The translations under genes and the position numbers were made by a program. The notes under the pieces were generated by a model. That model was not told where the DNA came from and did not search any database. It was given only the letters and a program-made list of their open reading frames with translations. This document shows, in pieces, positions 23,595-35,100 of a DNA stretch of 64,000 nt. How positions within the stretch are numbered: the stretch's first letter is position 1; each line of letters opens with the position of its first letter. The stretch is from DASWIG01 sp965371445 (GTDB taxonomy: Bacteria; Acidobacteriota; Thermoanaerobaculia; Multivoradales; J023): the NCBI GenBank assembly GCA_965371445.1, contig CBDUYN010000028.1, forward strand, positions 1 to 64,000, read 5' to 3'.

Positions 23595-25613
23595 TCAGGC
23601 CGCCTGTTCGCGCGCTTCGCTGAGCTCCAGCGTAGGCTCCGCCGCCGGCACGCAGGTTCGGGCCATGTATTCCTCGTAAAGGCCGAGGGCCTGCAGAGGG
23701 AAGTAGTGTGAATAGAGGTGGTAGCGGAGATAGAAAACCTTGGGGAAACCCGTCCCGGTCCAGGGCTCGTCCTGCCAGGTGCCGTCGGTGCGCTGGTGGG
23801 AGAAGAGGTGCTCGATCCCGCGGCGCACCGCCGGCGACTCGTAGTCGCCGGTCATAAAAAGACCCATCAGTCCCCAGGCGGTCTGCGCCGCGGTGCTGGG
23901 GCCCTGGCCCCGCTTCTTGGGGTCGTCGTAGGAGGCCGGCAGCTCGCCCCAGCCGCCGTCGACGTTCTGGTGGCGGCGGATCCACTCGGCGGCGCGCTGG
24001 AACCGCCTCGCGCTCATGTCGCAGCCCGCCTCGCGCAGGCCGCGCAGGGCCAGCCAGGTGCCGTAGAGGAAGTTACAGCCCCAGCGTCCGTACCAGGAGC
24101 CGTCGGCTTCCTGCTCGCCGAGCACGAATCGGCGCCCCCGGTCAAGCGGCGGCGCATCGCGGTCCATCCCCATCGTGGAAAAAGTCTCGAGGCATCGCGC
24201 CGTGATGTCGACCGTCGGCGGATCGATCATCGCGTTGTGATCGGCGAACGGGACGTAGGTCAGGATCTCGCGGGTGCAGTCGCGATCGAAAGCCGCCCAG
24301 CCGCCATTGCCGTTCTGCATCGAGAGCAGCCACGCCGCGCCGCGTTCGAGCGCAGCCCGGCGCCGCGACTCCTCGCGCTCGCCGTCGAAGCTCACCTTGT
24401 TGAGGCACTTCATGACCTCGGCGGTGTCGTCGCAATCGGGATAGAACTCGTTGGCGTACTCGAAGTACCAGCCGCCGACGGGGCTTTCCGGGTCGATGAT
24501 CTTCCTGTCGCCCGGCTGGCGCACCTCTTTCGAGATCAGCCAGCGGGCCGCCCTTCGAGCTGCCGGGCGATCGGCCGCGAGACCCGACTCGAGGAGCGCG
24601 TTGAGCGCCAGGGTGGTGTCCCACACGGGCGACTTGCAGGGCTGGACGCGTAACGTGTCGCCTTCCTCGATCTCGAGCTTCTCGAGCTCGTGCATCTGCT
24701 GGTGGATCACCGGGTGGTCGATCGGATAGCCGTGGCAGCGCAAGGCGATCAAGGTGTTGATGATCGGCGGATAGATGGCGCCCAGGCCGTCGCTCGCCTC
24801 GAGCCGTTCCAGGATCCAGGCCTCGGCTTGCGCCAGAGCGCGGCGGCGCAGCGGCAGAATGCCGAGCGCCTCGACCGTCTTGTTGGCGACATTGACCAGG
24901 TGAAAAAAGCAGCCCCAGAAGCGTCCGGAGAAACCGGCGACGGCGGGATGGACGGACTTGCCGCATTTCACCTGGAGCTCGGGGATCCGCGCCGGCTCGG
25001 GCAGCTCGCAGAGTGGCTTGTACGACCAGATCATGCTGAGCGGGACCACGATCGCCCGCGACCACGAGGCCATGGAGTAGAGATTGAAGTACAGCCACCG
25101 CGGCAGCAGCATGATTTCCGGCGGCACCGCCGGACACCGGGACCAGGAGTACTGGCCGAAGATGGCGAGGTAGATCTTGGTGAAGGAGTTGCAGGCCTCG
25201 AGCCCGCCGGCGGCGAGGATCGTCTCGCGCGCCTTCAACATGTGGGGCGCTTCGGGGTCGTCGCCGACCAGCTTCAACACCAGGTATGCCTTGACCGAAG
25301 CGCTGACGTCGGCGGGACCGCCGGGGTAGATCGCCCAACCGCCGCCGGGCAGCTGCCGTCGCCGAATGTAGTTGGCGGCCTTGCTCACCCGCTCTTCTCC
25401 GGTGCGTCCGAGGAAATGCAGGCAGAGGACGTACTCCGACTCGAGAATCGTGTCGCCTTCGAGCTCGCCGCACCAGTGGCCGTCCTCGTGCTGCAGGTCC
25501 AGGAGGCTGTCGCGGGCGGCCTCCACGGCCCGCCGGAGGCGTGACCGCGGGTTGCCGGCCCCGTCGTCCAGGTAGTCGTTCTCCAAGAGCACAGGGTGTT
25601 CTGGCTGCCTCAT
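23595..25613 (-). CDS. shc: Squalene-hopene cyclase
   Basis: 672 residues from the ATG at 25613; the frame is open further upstream, but that part is not cyclase-like and GAGG lies five bases before this start. The catalytic motif DCDDTAEV (DxDDTA) protonates squalene. Several QW-type repeats are visible, for example DGHWCGELEGD, GGWAIYPGG, NGGWAAFDRD, DGSWYGRWG and DGGWGELPASY. The enzyme cyclises squalene to hopene at the inner membrane. It is the first gene of the hopanoid operon. The squalene-forming genes hpnCDE are not in the window. Confidence 0.96.
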   Translation of the reverse strand: MRQPEHPVLLENDYLDDGAGNPRSRLRRAVEAARDSLLDLQHEDGHWCGELEGDTILESEYVLCLHFLGRTGEERVSKAANYIRRRQLPGGGWAIYPGGPADVSASVKAYLVLKLVGDDPEAPHMLKARETILAAGGLEACNSFTKIYLAIFGQYSWSRCPAVPPEIMLLPRWLYFNLYSMASWSRAIVVPLSMIWSYKPLCELPEPARIPELQVKCGKSVHPAVAGFSGRFWGCFFHLVNVANKTVEALGILPLRRRALAQAEAWILERLEASDGLGAIYPPIINTLIALRCHGYPIDHPVIHQQMHELEKLEIEEGDTLRVQPCKSPVWDTTLALNALLESGLAADRPAARRAARWLISKEVRQPGDRKIIDPESPVGGWYFEYANEFYPDCDDTAEVMKCLNKVSFDGEREESRRRAALERGAAWLLSMQNGNGGWAAFDRDCTREILTYVPFADHNAMIDPPTVDITARCLETFSTMGMDRDAPPLDRGRRFVLGEQEADGSWYGRWGCNFLYGTWLALRGLREAGCDMSARRFQRAAEWIRRHQNVDGGWGELPASYDDPKKRGQGPSTAAQTAWGLMGLFMTGDYESPAVRRGIEHLFSHQRTDGTWQDEPWTGTGFPKVFYLRYHLYSHYFPLQALGLYEEYMARTCVPAAEPTLELSEAREQAA

Positions 25614-25892
25614 CGAAACCTCTGAGCCGGGTGTGATTCGTGCCTGAGGCCGGGGAGCTCCCGGCGGATCTTTCTTTCGCTGCTGGCCAGGTTGCGCCGC
25701 TATCTCCTCCGTACGTTGGCCACCTGCCGTCAGTTCACACATCCTCCCCGTTCTCTACATCCCCGGTCGGCTCCGGATTCGGGCCGCGTCATGGCGATGG
25801 GCTCGCGAAGTCTCGGGAAGTTGGCAACGGATGCTAGCGATCTTTGAGCCGAAAAGCAAATCTGAGTCCCGACCAGGTCTCGTCGAGATAGG

Positions 25893-26772
25893 ATGGAGCG
25901 CGCTGTGACGTTGAACGACACCCCTCGCCACTCCGTGATCCTGGCCGGCGCCTTGCTGGCCGCCTTCGCCGTCCAGGGCCTGGGTGCCCAGGACGCGCCC
26001 TCGGCCTACTTCGAGACCCTCGAGGTCCAGGTGGTCAACGTCGAGGTCTACGTCACCGACCGGCAAGGCCGCTCGGTGACCGGCCTGCAGGCAACGGACT
26101 TCGTCCTCCAAGAGGACGGCAAGAAAGTCGAGATCACCCACTTCCTGTTCGTCGAGCCCCGAGAGCGTTCCCAGGAGGAGATCGTGCCGGCCTTGCCCGA
26201 GGCCTCGGAAGCCGTGGCGACGCCGCCGGCCCACCTGGGGCGACTCCAAGCTCCACAGCCTAAAGGTCAAGGTCCGTCGCCGCGGTACTCGAATTCGCCA
26301 CCGCACCGGCTACCTCGACCGGCCGCGCGACGCGCGGCTCGCCGACCGTACCAACGCCGCCCTGCTGCTCGGGCTCGACGACAACCCCCTCGGCCTCGGA
26401 CTCCGAATCGGGACGCCACGTCCCTCGGACGACAAAGGCGCCCGGGTCGTACCGATCGAGGTTTCGATCCCTCTGAAAGGTCTCGTATTCCTTCCCCAGG
26501 AGGGCGGCGTCCACGCCGCCGAAGTGGAGCTTTACGTCGCCGCCCGCGCGAGCGACGGCAAGGTCGCGCCCGCCCGGATGCGCCCGCTGCGGATGCAGGT
26601 GCCGACGACGGAGCTTGAGAAAGCCCTGAGAGCGGTCCATGTCCTCAAGATCGACCTGCTGCTGAGGCCGGGGCCGCAGCGCCTGGCCGTGGGCCTCGTC
26701 GACCCGCGCTCCCGCAGCGCTTCGTTCTTGAGCCGCGACGTCGGCGGCGGCGAGGTTCCCGAGCCGCCCTGA
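25893..26772 (+). pseudogene. VWFA-related secreted protein that has lost its VWA domain and is frameshifted
   Basis: The first ~110 residues have a signal peptide and the N-terminal domain typical of Acidobacteriota VWFA-related proteins: VQVVNVEVYVTDRQGRSVTG, ATDFVLQEDGKKVEITHF. Near 26226 the frame changes and the sequence resumes as the family's C-terminal part: TWGDSKLHSLKVKVRRRGTR, HRTGYLDRP, VPIEVSIPLKGLVFL, then a stop at 26772. The VWA domain itself (about 200 residues with the metal-binding DxSxS) is missing. The ends are intact and well conserved, so this looks like an internal deletion with a frame error at the scar. Confidence 0.75.
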
Positions 26773-26847
26773 GGGTGGTAGTATTCGCGGATCGACCGTC
26801 ACCTTTCGGCCTTGAATCCAACCATCTTCTTGAGAAAGGGAGGAACC

Positions 26848-28218
26848 ATGTCAAGGACCCCGATCCTCTTGTGGGCGGCCCTTGTCGCCGTCGCAGGAAT
26901 CGGCATCGCCAGCGGCCAGGACCTGGCGGCCGACGAAGGGCCGCGCGTCGAGCCGCTCGACGTCGGCGGCTGGAGCGTCGAGCAGACCGGCGGCACGGTG
27001 AAGCTCAGGATTCCCGCCGGCACCCAGGTCGCGGCGAGTGGATTCCTCGTCATCGGACGCCAGTCGACGCGCGAAGAGTTCGAAGCCTGCTGGAGCGAGC
27101 TCGGCAAGGACGTCGTCTACCTGAACGGCGCCGAGGTCGCGGGCGGGAACGGCTTTCCCCAGATCAACGGCGGCGAGCGCTTCCGGGTGCTCGACGGCGA
27201 GGGGCGCGTCGTGGACCCGAGCGCGGGCGGCCATCTGCCGAGGCGTTCGATCAAGAAGAAAAACACCTACCATCGCGACGCGACGGACGCCGAGACCTTC
27301 ACCGCGCACCGCGATCCCGGCGAGAAGGGCACCCCCGGCCGCCATGACGGAGCGCGCCTGGCCACCGGACGGCTGGTCGTCACCGAGATCTCCGACGCGT
27401 CGGACTTCGAGTGCGAGCTCATCGAGCTCCACTTCGACGCGTCCTCCGGAGGTGCGCCGCCACCGCCACCTCCCCCTCCCCCTCCTCCGCCCGGCAACCC
27501 CTGCAAGACGGCCAACCTCCACGATTCCCACGTCCTGGCGATCAGTTGGCAGCCGGCTTTTTGCGAGACCAAACGGGACAAGCCCGAGTGCCAGGTCGAC
27601 GATCCCGACCGTTTCGACAGCTCGCATTTCGCGTTGCACGGACTATGGCCCAACAAACGGGGCTGCGGCACGAATTACGGTTTCTGTGGAACCGCCCGCA
27701 AGAAAGCCAGGCCTTTTTGCGAGTACCCGACCCTCGACCTGAGGGACGAAGTGCGGGAGGCCCTCGGCCAGATCATGCCGAGCGCCCGGCTCGAGTTCTG
27801 CCATCCCGAGGAGTGCAAGCCCGAGAGCTGCAACCGCTCCTGCAGCTGTCTGCAACGTCACGAGTATTGGAAGCACGGCGCCTGCCGGACGACCGATCCC
27901 AACGAGTATTTCCTTCTGGCGATGGACCTCCTGCGCGAGGTCAACGAGTCGACGTTCGTCCGGGAGCTCATCCAGCCGAACATCGGCAAGACCGTCTCCC
28001 GTGACGAATTTTTCTCCGCCTTCGACGCCTCGTTCGGTGCCGGCGCCCACCACCACGTCAACCTGTCCTGCTCGCGGGGCCAGTTGGTCGAGATCAAGCT
28101 CTACCTGCCGCGGGACATCGACATGGAAACGCCGCTCGGTGAGCTGCTGCAGCGTGGCGACACGGTCTCACCGGGTTGCAGCGCGAGATTCGAGATCGAT
28201 CCCGTCGGGCCGCGCTAG
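26848..28218 (+). CDS. Secreted ribonuclease T2 with an N-terminal lamin-tail-like domain
   Basis: 456 residues; the start at 26848 has AAAGGGAGGA just upstream and begins a signal peptide (MSRTPILLWAALVAVAGI...). Residues ~30-190 resemble a lamin-tail domain (LDVGGWSV, IPAGTQVAASGFLVIGR, NGGERFRVLDGEGRVVDPS), but the VVTEISDASDF..ELIELHF strand that normally opens the domain comes last, as if permuted. A run of 12 prolines links to the RNase T2 domain. Its two catalytic segments are complete: FALHGLWPN (His264) and RHEYWKHGAC (His338, Glu339, Lys342, His343). Cys-rich stretches suggest disulfides. The enzyme would cleave RNA outside the cytoplasm, for nutrient scavenging or as a toxin-like activity. 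No immunity gene is adjacent. Confidence 0.88.
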   Translation: MSRTPILLWAALVAVAGIGIASGQDLAADEGPRVEPLDVGGWSVEQTGGTVKLRIPAGTQVAASGFLVIGRQSTREEFEACWSELGKDVVYLNGAEVAGGNGFPQINGGERFRVLDGEGRVVDPSAGGHLPRRSIKKKNTYHRDATDAETFTAHRDPGEKGTPGRHDGARLATGRLVVTEISDASDFECELIELHFDASSGGAPPPPPPPPPPPPGNPCKTANLHDSHVLAISWQPAFCETKRDKPECQVDDPDRFDSSHFALHGLWPNKRGCGTNYGFCGTARKKARPFCEYPTLDLRDEVREALGQIMPSARLEFCHPEECKPESCNRSCSCLQRHEYWKHGACRTTDPNEYFLLAMDLLREVNESTFVRELIQPNIGKTVSRDEFFSAFDASFGAGAHHHVNLSCSRGQLVEIKLYLPRDIDMETPLGELLQRGDTVSPGCSARFEIDPVGPR

Positions 28219-28303
28219 TAGGCTCCGAGAGTTGCCAGAAGTAGAAAATCGCCGAAGAGGACGCTTTTCGGGGGCGGGACGATCGCTCGCCGTGCCCTCG
28301 GGG

Positions 28304-29146
28304 TCATCGCCTCCGGCGGACGACGGTGGCCCCGGCCAGACCGAGAACCGCGACCAGGACGGCCAGGCCTGCACCTCCCAGGGTCGGGATCTCAAACGCC
28401 GTCAGCGACGGCGTACCGAAGCCGCGGATCATGAAATTGCCGGAGACCATGCCATCGAGCACGTCGACCACGGTGGCGATGGCCAGGTCCGGCGAATCAG
28501 GGGGATTGCCGGTCCACAGAGCGAAGTAGGAGCGGTCCTGGCTCAGGGTGACGTCGAGCGCCGCCGGGCGGGTCGGGGGCGGATCGCCGGTCATGAAGAA
28601 GCGGTTGACGACGCCGACCAGGATGTCGCCCGTGCCACCGATCGAAAGCGGCGCCGGCAGCGAGTAGACCGAGAAGGTGTCTCCGTCGAGCGGCGCCTGG
28701 ATGACCTCGTCATAGGTGGCGAGGAGCTGCGCTCCGTTGGCCGGGTCGCCGTCGGGATCGCGATAGACCACGAGCTGGACGTCGCCGCCGACCGGCACGT
28801 CCAGCCCGGCGGGGAAGAGCACCCAGATCTCCTCCAGGTTGAACGGCCCGGGGTTCGCGAACCGGTTGAACCACAGAAACTGCCGTGCCGACCCGCCGGC
28901 GAAACCGAAGACGCCCTCGGCGTTGTTGTCGTCGAGCACCAGCTGGATCGGGAAGTCCGCCGGGTCGGGCAGCGGCGGACTCGCCCTGAAGGAAGAAGGC
29001 AGGGACTCGAAGGTGAGCCCGAAGTCCGCGGGGTCGCGGGGCTCGGCCAGGGTGGAAGCGGCCGAGGCGATCGAAAGCGCGGCGCAGGTCAGGAGCGCCA
29101 GAGACCGGCGGGTGACCGTTTTCTCAGCAGCTTGCAGCATGTGCAC
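28304..29146 (-). CDS. Secreted protein with IPTL-CTERM sorting tail
   Basis: 280 residues. A signal peptide (RRSLALLTCAALSIASAAS) is followed by a beta-rich body (FNRFANPGPFNLEEIWVLFP, VQLVVYRDPDGDPANGAQLL, TGDILVGVVNRFFMTG) that I do not assign to a named family. The tail is IPTLGGAGLAVLVAVLGLAG ending in Arg residues: the IPTL motif, one transmembrane helix and a basic end, which is the IPTL-CTERM sorting signal associated with the exosortase XrtH. The protein is probably cut and delivered to the outer surface. No exosortase gene lies in the window. GGAGA precedes the start. Confidence 0.75.
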   Translation of the reverse strand: MHMLQAAEKTVTRRSLALLTCAALSIASAASTLAEPRDPADFGLTFESLPSSFRASPPLPDPADFPIQLVLDDNNAEGVFGFAGGSARQFLWFNRFANPGPFNLEEIWVLFPAGLDVPVGGDVQLVVYRDPDGDPANGAQLLATYDEVIQAPLDGDTFSVYSLPAPLSIGGTGDILVGVVNRFFMTGDPPPTRPAALDVTLSQDRSYFALWTGNPPDSPDLAIATVVDVLDGMVSGNFMIRGFGTPSLTAFEIPTLGGAGLAVLVAVLGLAGATVVRRRR

Positions 29147-29183
29147 GCAATCTCCAATTGATCGTGGAGCGTCCAGCCAGCCT

Positions 29184-32100
29184 CTAGGGTACGCTACTCG
29201 ACCACGCCGAGACGTCGCCCGACTCGAAACCGTCGGCGAAAATCAATCCCAGGTTGCCGAGGAAGAGGCCGTCGAAGAAGACGTCGAAACTGTCGCTGCC
29301 CTCGCCGACGCCCTCGACCACGAAGTCGCAAAGGGCCGTGACCGCGCCCTCGGGAGCGACCACCTCGCTCGCGATGAAGATCCAGGCGCCCCCCTCGTCC
29401 TCGAGCACCGAGGCGATCGCCACTGGGCCCAGGCTGGCACCGGTGCAGGCGGCGCCGGCGAAGAACTCGCAGGTCTTCTCGAAGAGCGCCACCGCGCCCA
29501 TCAGCGGGTTGAACCGCACCCGGGCCACCAGGTTGTAGGTGGCGCCCTCTTCGACCGCCACGCACTGGGCGAGGGCGCTGGCGGGCTCGGCCAAGGCGTG
29601 GGCGACCCGCGCCGAGGCCGAGAGCGGTGAGCCGTCGGAGTCGTCGGTTCCGGGCACGCCGGCCTCGACGTCGTTCGGCGCCGTCGCCAGCGTGATCCAC
29701 GGATCCAGGGTCACCGGGCAGTCGTCGAAGTGGCCGTTCTCGAACCGGTTGAACGGGTCGGCACGGAAGAACGGCAACACGAAGTCGCCGCCGGGGCTCA
29801 TGTCGCCGTCGCCGTCGAGCGCGTTGCCGGCGGCGTCGGTGATCGTGTCGCAGACCAGCAAGCGGTAGAGCCCCGGATCGAGCGCCCCGCCGAGGACGAG
29901 CCCGGCGTTCACGGTGACGGGATCGACGCCGGTGAGCGAGAGGCTCACGATCTCGATCGGGACGTCGTCGCCGGCCGCGCCGCCCGCGCAGGCGGCGGTC
30001 GCGAAGTCGCCATCCGGGCCGGCGCCCACCAGGAGGTAGCTCGCCGGATCGTCGGCGCCCACGAAAGCTTGCTCACTGCCGCTGATCGCCACCTGGAGCC
30101 GGCGGACCGGCGAGCGCACGGTGTCGCACGCGGCGAGCGGTCCGGTTTCGGTCGCGACCCCGGCGACCACCGGCGGCAGCGATGGGATCACCTCGGCGAA
30201 GGCGCTGGCCGAAGCCGTCACCGGCCCTTCCTCCGAGTCGGCGGTGACCGTCGCCACGTTGACCAGATCAGCGAACAGAGGCGGCGACTCGCAGGTGTAG
30301 GTGGCCGAGCCGCCGTTCGGCGCCAGATCCGGCAACGCGCGGTTGCAGTCCGGCGAAAGAGGATCCGCGACGGCGACGTTGGTCTTCTCGAGCTCCCCGT
30401 CGTTGGTGACCGTGATGGTGAAGGCCGCCTTCGCTCCTTCCACCACCTGCTGCTCGAACGGTCCCTTGACGATCTCGATCGGGTTCACCACGTTGACGAC
30501 CGCACTGGCCGCAGCGTTGACCTCCAGCCCCGCTTCCGAGGTCGCGGTCACTGTCGCCAGGTTGGTGAAGTCGGCGGTGAGCGGTCCCGTCTGACAGTCG
30601 TAGAAGGTCGAGGTCTCCGGCGGCAGGTCGGGTAGCTCGCCCAGCAGGCGATCGCAGGCCGGGGTGAGGGGATCCGACACCGCGAGGCCGGTCAGCGCGC
30701 CGGGGCCGGGATGGGTCACGGTGATGGTGAAGCTCGCCGGATCCCCCGGGCTCACCAGCTGCGCGGCCGGCGTCTTGGTGATCTCGATCACCGGGTTGAG
30801 GACGAGCACGAGGGCGTTGGCCGACGCCGTCACCGTGCCCGCCGGACCCTCGGCGGTGGCCGTCGCCACATTGGTGAAACTGCCGAAGAGCGAAACCGTC
30901 GTGCAGTCGTAGGAGGTCGATGCCCCGGGCGCCAGGTCGCCCAGCACTCCGACAGCGCGGTCGCAGGCGGAGGTCAGCGGGTCGGAGACCGCGACGGAGG
31001 TCCGCGTGACGGCGCTCGGGTTGGACACCGTGATGGTGAAGGTGGCGGTCTGGCCGGCGAGGATCTCCTGCTCCGGCGGCTCCTTGGTGATCGCGAGAGG
31101 CTGGATCACCTCCACCTCGGCGGTGGCGGTGGCTGTCACCAGACCGTCGGACGACAGGGCGCTCGCCGTCGCGACGTTGCTCAGATCGGCGAACAGGGGC
31201 TCGGTGGTGCAGTCGTAGGAGACCGAGACGCCGGGGGCGAGGCTCCCCAGATCGCTCTCGCAGGCGGGGGTGGCGGGATCGGCGACCGCGACGTCGGTCA
31301 GGGCCTCGTCCCCGCCGTTGGTCACCTCGATGGTGAAGGTCGCCGGGGTTCCCGCTTCGAGCTGCTGCGATGCAGGCGTCTTGGTGATCAGGATCTCGGT
31401 CAGCACGTCGACCAGGGCGCTGTCCGAGGCCGTGACCGTACCTTCGGATCCTTCGGCGGTGACCGTCGCCTCGTTGACCAGGTCCGCGCTAAGGGCATCG
31501 GTGGTGCACGTGTAGGTGACCGAGCCGCCGTTCGGCGCCAGAGCCGGCAGCTCGCCCGCCGCGCGCTCGCAGTCCGGGGTCTGGGGATCGGCCACCGCGA
31601 CATCGGTCTTCTCGTCTGTGCCCTCGTTGGTGATCGTGATCGTGAAGGTCGCCGCGGCGCCGAAAGGTACCGACTGCTCGGCCGGCGTCTTGACGATCAC
31701 GATCGGCTCGCGCACGTTGACCTCGGCGCTGGCCGAAGCCTTCACCGTCACCCCGCTGGCGGTGGCGGTCACCGTCGCCACGTTGGTGAAGCCGGCGCCG
31801 AGCGCCCCGGTGTTGCAGTTGTACGACTCCTCTCCGCCCGCTGGAATGTCCGGTAGCGCCATCGTGCAGGCCGCCGTCTGGGAATCCACGACCGAGACCC
31901 CGGTCAGCGGCGTCGTGCCCGGGTTCGACACCGTGATAGTGAAGCTCGCGATGCCGCCCGGATCCACCACCTGGGCGGCCGGCTCCTTGGTGATCGCGAT
32001 CGGCGGGTCGATCACGCGGACGACAGCGGTGGATTCCGCCTCCACCGTTCCTGCCTCGGTCTCGGCGGTCACTTTCGCCACGTTGGTGAGGTCGCCGGCC

Positions 32101-35100
32101 AGCGGGCCGGTCGTGCAGCCGTAGGAAAAGGTCCCGCCCGCCGTCAGGCTCGGCAGGGTTATATCGCAGGCGTCGGTGAGCGGGTCCGTGACCTCGACGT
32201 TGGTCTTCTCCACGGTCCCCGGATTGTTGAGGGTGATGGTGAACGTCGCGGTTTCGCCCGGCAGAATCTCCTGCTCGGTCGGCGACTTGATGATCTCGAT
32301 CGGCGCGATCACCTCGACGAAGGCGCTGGCCGAGGCGTCGACCGGCAAGCCCTCCCGCGTGACGGCGGTGACCGTCGCCACGTTGGTGAGGTCGGCGACG
32401 CGGGGCTCCGTCTCGCAGTCCCAGAAGATCGATTGGCCGGGGCCGAGATTGGGCAGCGGGTCGGTGCTCTCGACGCCGCCGGGGGCCTCGCAATCCGGGG
32501 TCTGGACGTCGGAGACGTTGATGCCGACGAGGGTGGTGTCGCCGGGGTTCGTGATCGTGATGGTGAAGGCCGCGGTCTCGCCGGCGAGAATCTGCTGCTG
32601 CGCCGGCGTCTTGGTGATCTCGATCGCCGGGTCGACGACCTCGACCACACCGATGGCCGAATCGTTCACCGGTGGTCCCTCGGGGACGTCGGCGCTGGCC
32701 GTCGCCTCATTGGTCAGATCGGCGAAGAGGGGCGCCGTCTCGCAGGTGTAGGAGGTCGCGCCTCCCGGCGGCAGCGCCGGCAGGTCGCCCGTGGCGCGGT
32801 CGCAGTCCGGGGTCAGGGGGTCGCTCACGGCGAGGTTGGTCAGATCCACTAAGCCCACGTTGCGCAGCCCGATCGTAAAGGTGGCCGTATTGCCGGCGAA
32901 CACCTGCGGCACCAGCGACGCCTTGGAGACCTCGATCGCCGCGACGACCGCGATGACCTCCGCGCTGTCGGAGTCGCTGACCTGGGTCCCGGCCGGGGTG
33001 TCCGCGATGACGCTGGCGGTGTTGGTGAAGTCGGCGGTGACGCCCGCTAAGGTGCAGCCGTAGGCGACCGGCGCGCCGACGGAAAGGGTCGTAATCGTCG
33101 TTGCGCAGTTGGGCGCTGCGGGATCGCTCACCACCACGTTGGTGAGCTCGGCGGCGCCGGTGTTGGTCAAAGTGATGGTGAACGACGCGGTGCCGCCGGC
33201 GAGGATCGTCTGGGTGTCCGGCGTCTTCTGGATGTCGATCGACACGGCGGAGTTGGTGAAGGTGCAGGTCACCGTCTCGCCGAGGGCGAGAGCGATCGAA
33301 GCGGCAGCGCCGCCGGTGCTGGTGCCGCCGCTCGGATCGACGCAATCGATGGCGGTCAGATTCCAACCCGAGGGTAGCGACGACTCGGTCACCGTGTAGG
33401 TGCCGGGCTCGGCCTTGAACGACACCGAGCCGCCGTCGTCGAGGGTGAAGCCCCCGGAGCCCGGGACGTCGTCGGTGAAGCCGAAGCCGGTCCCCCCCGC
33501 CGGGACCGTGGCCTTTTCGATGACGATCGTGCCAACGCCGAGGGCCAGGCCGCCGAGGCTCGATCCGCCGGTCGCCGAGATGCCGCCGACGTATCTCATG
33601 AGCCCCGTCGCCGGATCGATGGTGACCAGGAAGCCGCCATCGTCGAAGACCAGGTTCTTGAGCAGCCCTTGGGGTCCGGGACCCTCCCCGAACAGGGACC
33701 TCGCGGTCCCTCCGAAGAGGGTGCCGTCGAGGGCGAACTGGAGGCTGACAATGCCGCCGGAGGCCGGAAAGCCGAAGGCGTCCTCGATCGGCGCCACGAA
33801 AGTGGCGACGCCGGTACCGGGGTCGATGGTGTAGAGGCCGGGGGCGCCAGCGGCTCCGCGCTCGCTCTTGGCGCCCCACAGGGTTCCCGACTCGTCGAAG
33901 GCGATCGCTTCCATCCCTTCGAGGTCGCAGGAGCCGGACGGTGGGAGCGGAGCCGGCAAGACCACGCCGGTGCAGGTGCCGAAAGGACCGATCACGGCCG
34001 CCAGGCCGGTCGCGGTGTCGAGCGTCGCCAGGTGATCGGAACCCGTACCGCCGTTACCGGCCATGTTGACGCTGGCATAGAGGACGCCGCTCGAGTCGAA
34101 GTCCATGCCGCCGATCGAGGCGAAACCCAGACCGGAGCTCCCTACCAGGATGGTCGTGCCGGTCGCCGGGTCGACCGTGTAAAGGTTCGGCTCGCCCGCG
34201 CCTTCGCCCGCGTACAGGGTGCCCGTGGTCGGATCGAAGGCCAGGGAGGGGAAGGCCTGCTCCACGCCCATCGGCCCGACGACCGTGCCGATGCCCGTCA
34301 TCGAGCCGACGGTGAGCAGGTTGCCGTCGCTGGCGTCGGTGCCGAACAGGATGCCCGTTCCGGCCGGGACCGTCGGCGGGGCGGCGTTGAAGAAAGTGCA
34401 GGTCACCGTCTCCCCGGCGCCGACAAAGATGTCGAAGGCCGGGTCGCCGTTGTCGCAGAGGGCATGGATCAGCAGCCACCCCGCCACCGGATCCTCGCTC
34501 ACCGAGTAGAAACCGGGGGCGACGGCAAAGGACATGCTGCTCGGAAGCATTGGGTCGGCGTCGTCATCATCGAGGCTGAAAGTGCCGAGATCGCCGCTGA
34601 AGGAGAAGTCCTGCGCATCGTCGGGCACCGCGTCCTTGACGATGGTGATCGTGCCCAGGGCCGGGTCGACCGTCGTCTGCTGAGTGACGTTGGTGTCGTT
34701 GGTGCCGGGGTTCGGGTCCGTCGTCGGCGACGACACCGAGACCGTGTTGGTGATTATCCCCGACGTCGACGGATCCACGGACACCGTGAGCGTGATCGCC
34801 GGCGCCGGCGACGGGAGGCCGTTGATCACCAGCCCGCGAACCGTGTTGCCGCTGGCCCTGAGGACCAGCCCGTCGCCCATGGCCCCGGCGCCGTTGATCC
34901 GGATGAGAAGATTGCCGACGCAGCTTGGCCCGCCGGGCTGGGTGTCGATCGTGACCGTGTCGAGGATCTCGGGCAAATCGCCCGTCAACACGATGGTCGC
35001 CAGACCGAAGCCCGCGTTGGCTTCGAGGATGGCCTCGCGCAGACTGCAGTGCGTGCCGTCGCAGAGCCCGTCGGTGGCGTCGTGGGCAGAGTTGACGACG

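Noticed and set aside
27470..27500. Microsatellite (CCT/CCG run) as a phase-variation site
   Set aside because: It encodes the poly-Pro linker in a continuous frame with mixed codons (ccg, cct, ccc), so slippage control is not supported.
30200..33200. Periodic repeats of about 290 bp suggesting a CRISPR or satellite array
   Set aside because: The period equals the DUF11 domain length and copies differ at the DNA level as coding repeats do; no short identical repeats with unique spacers.
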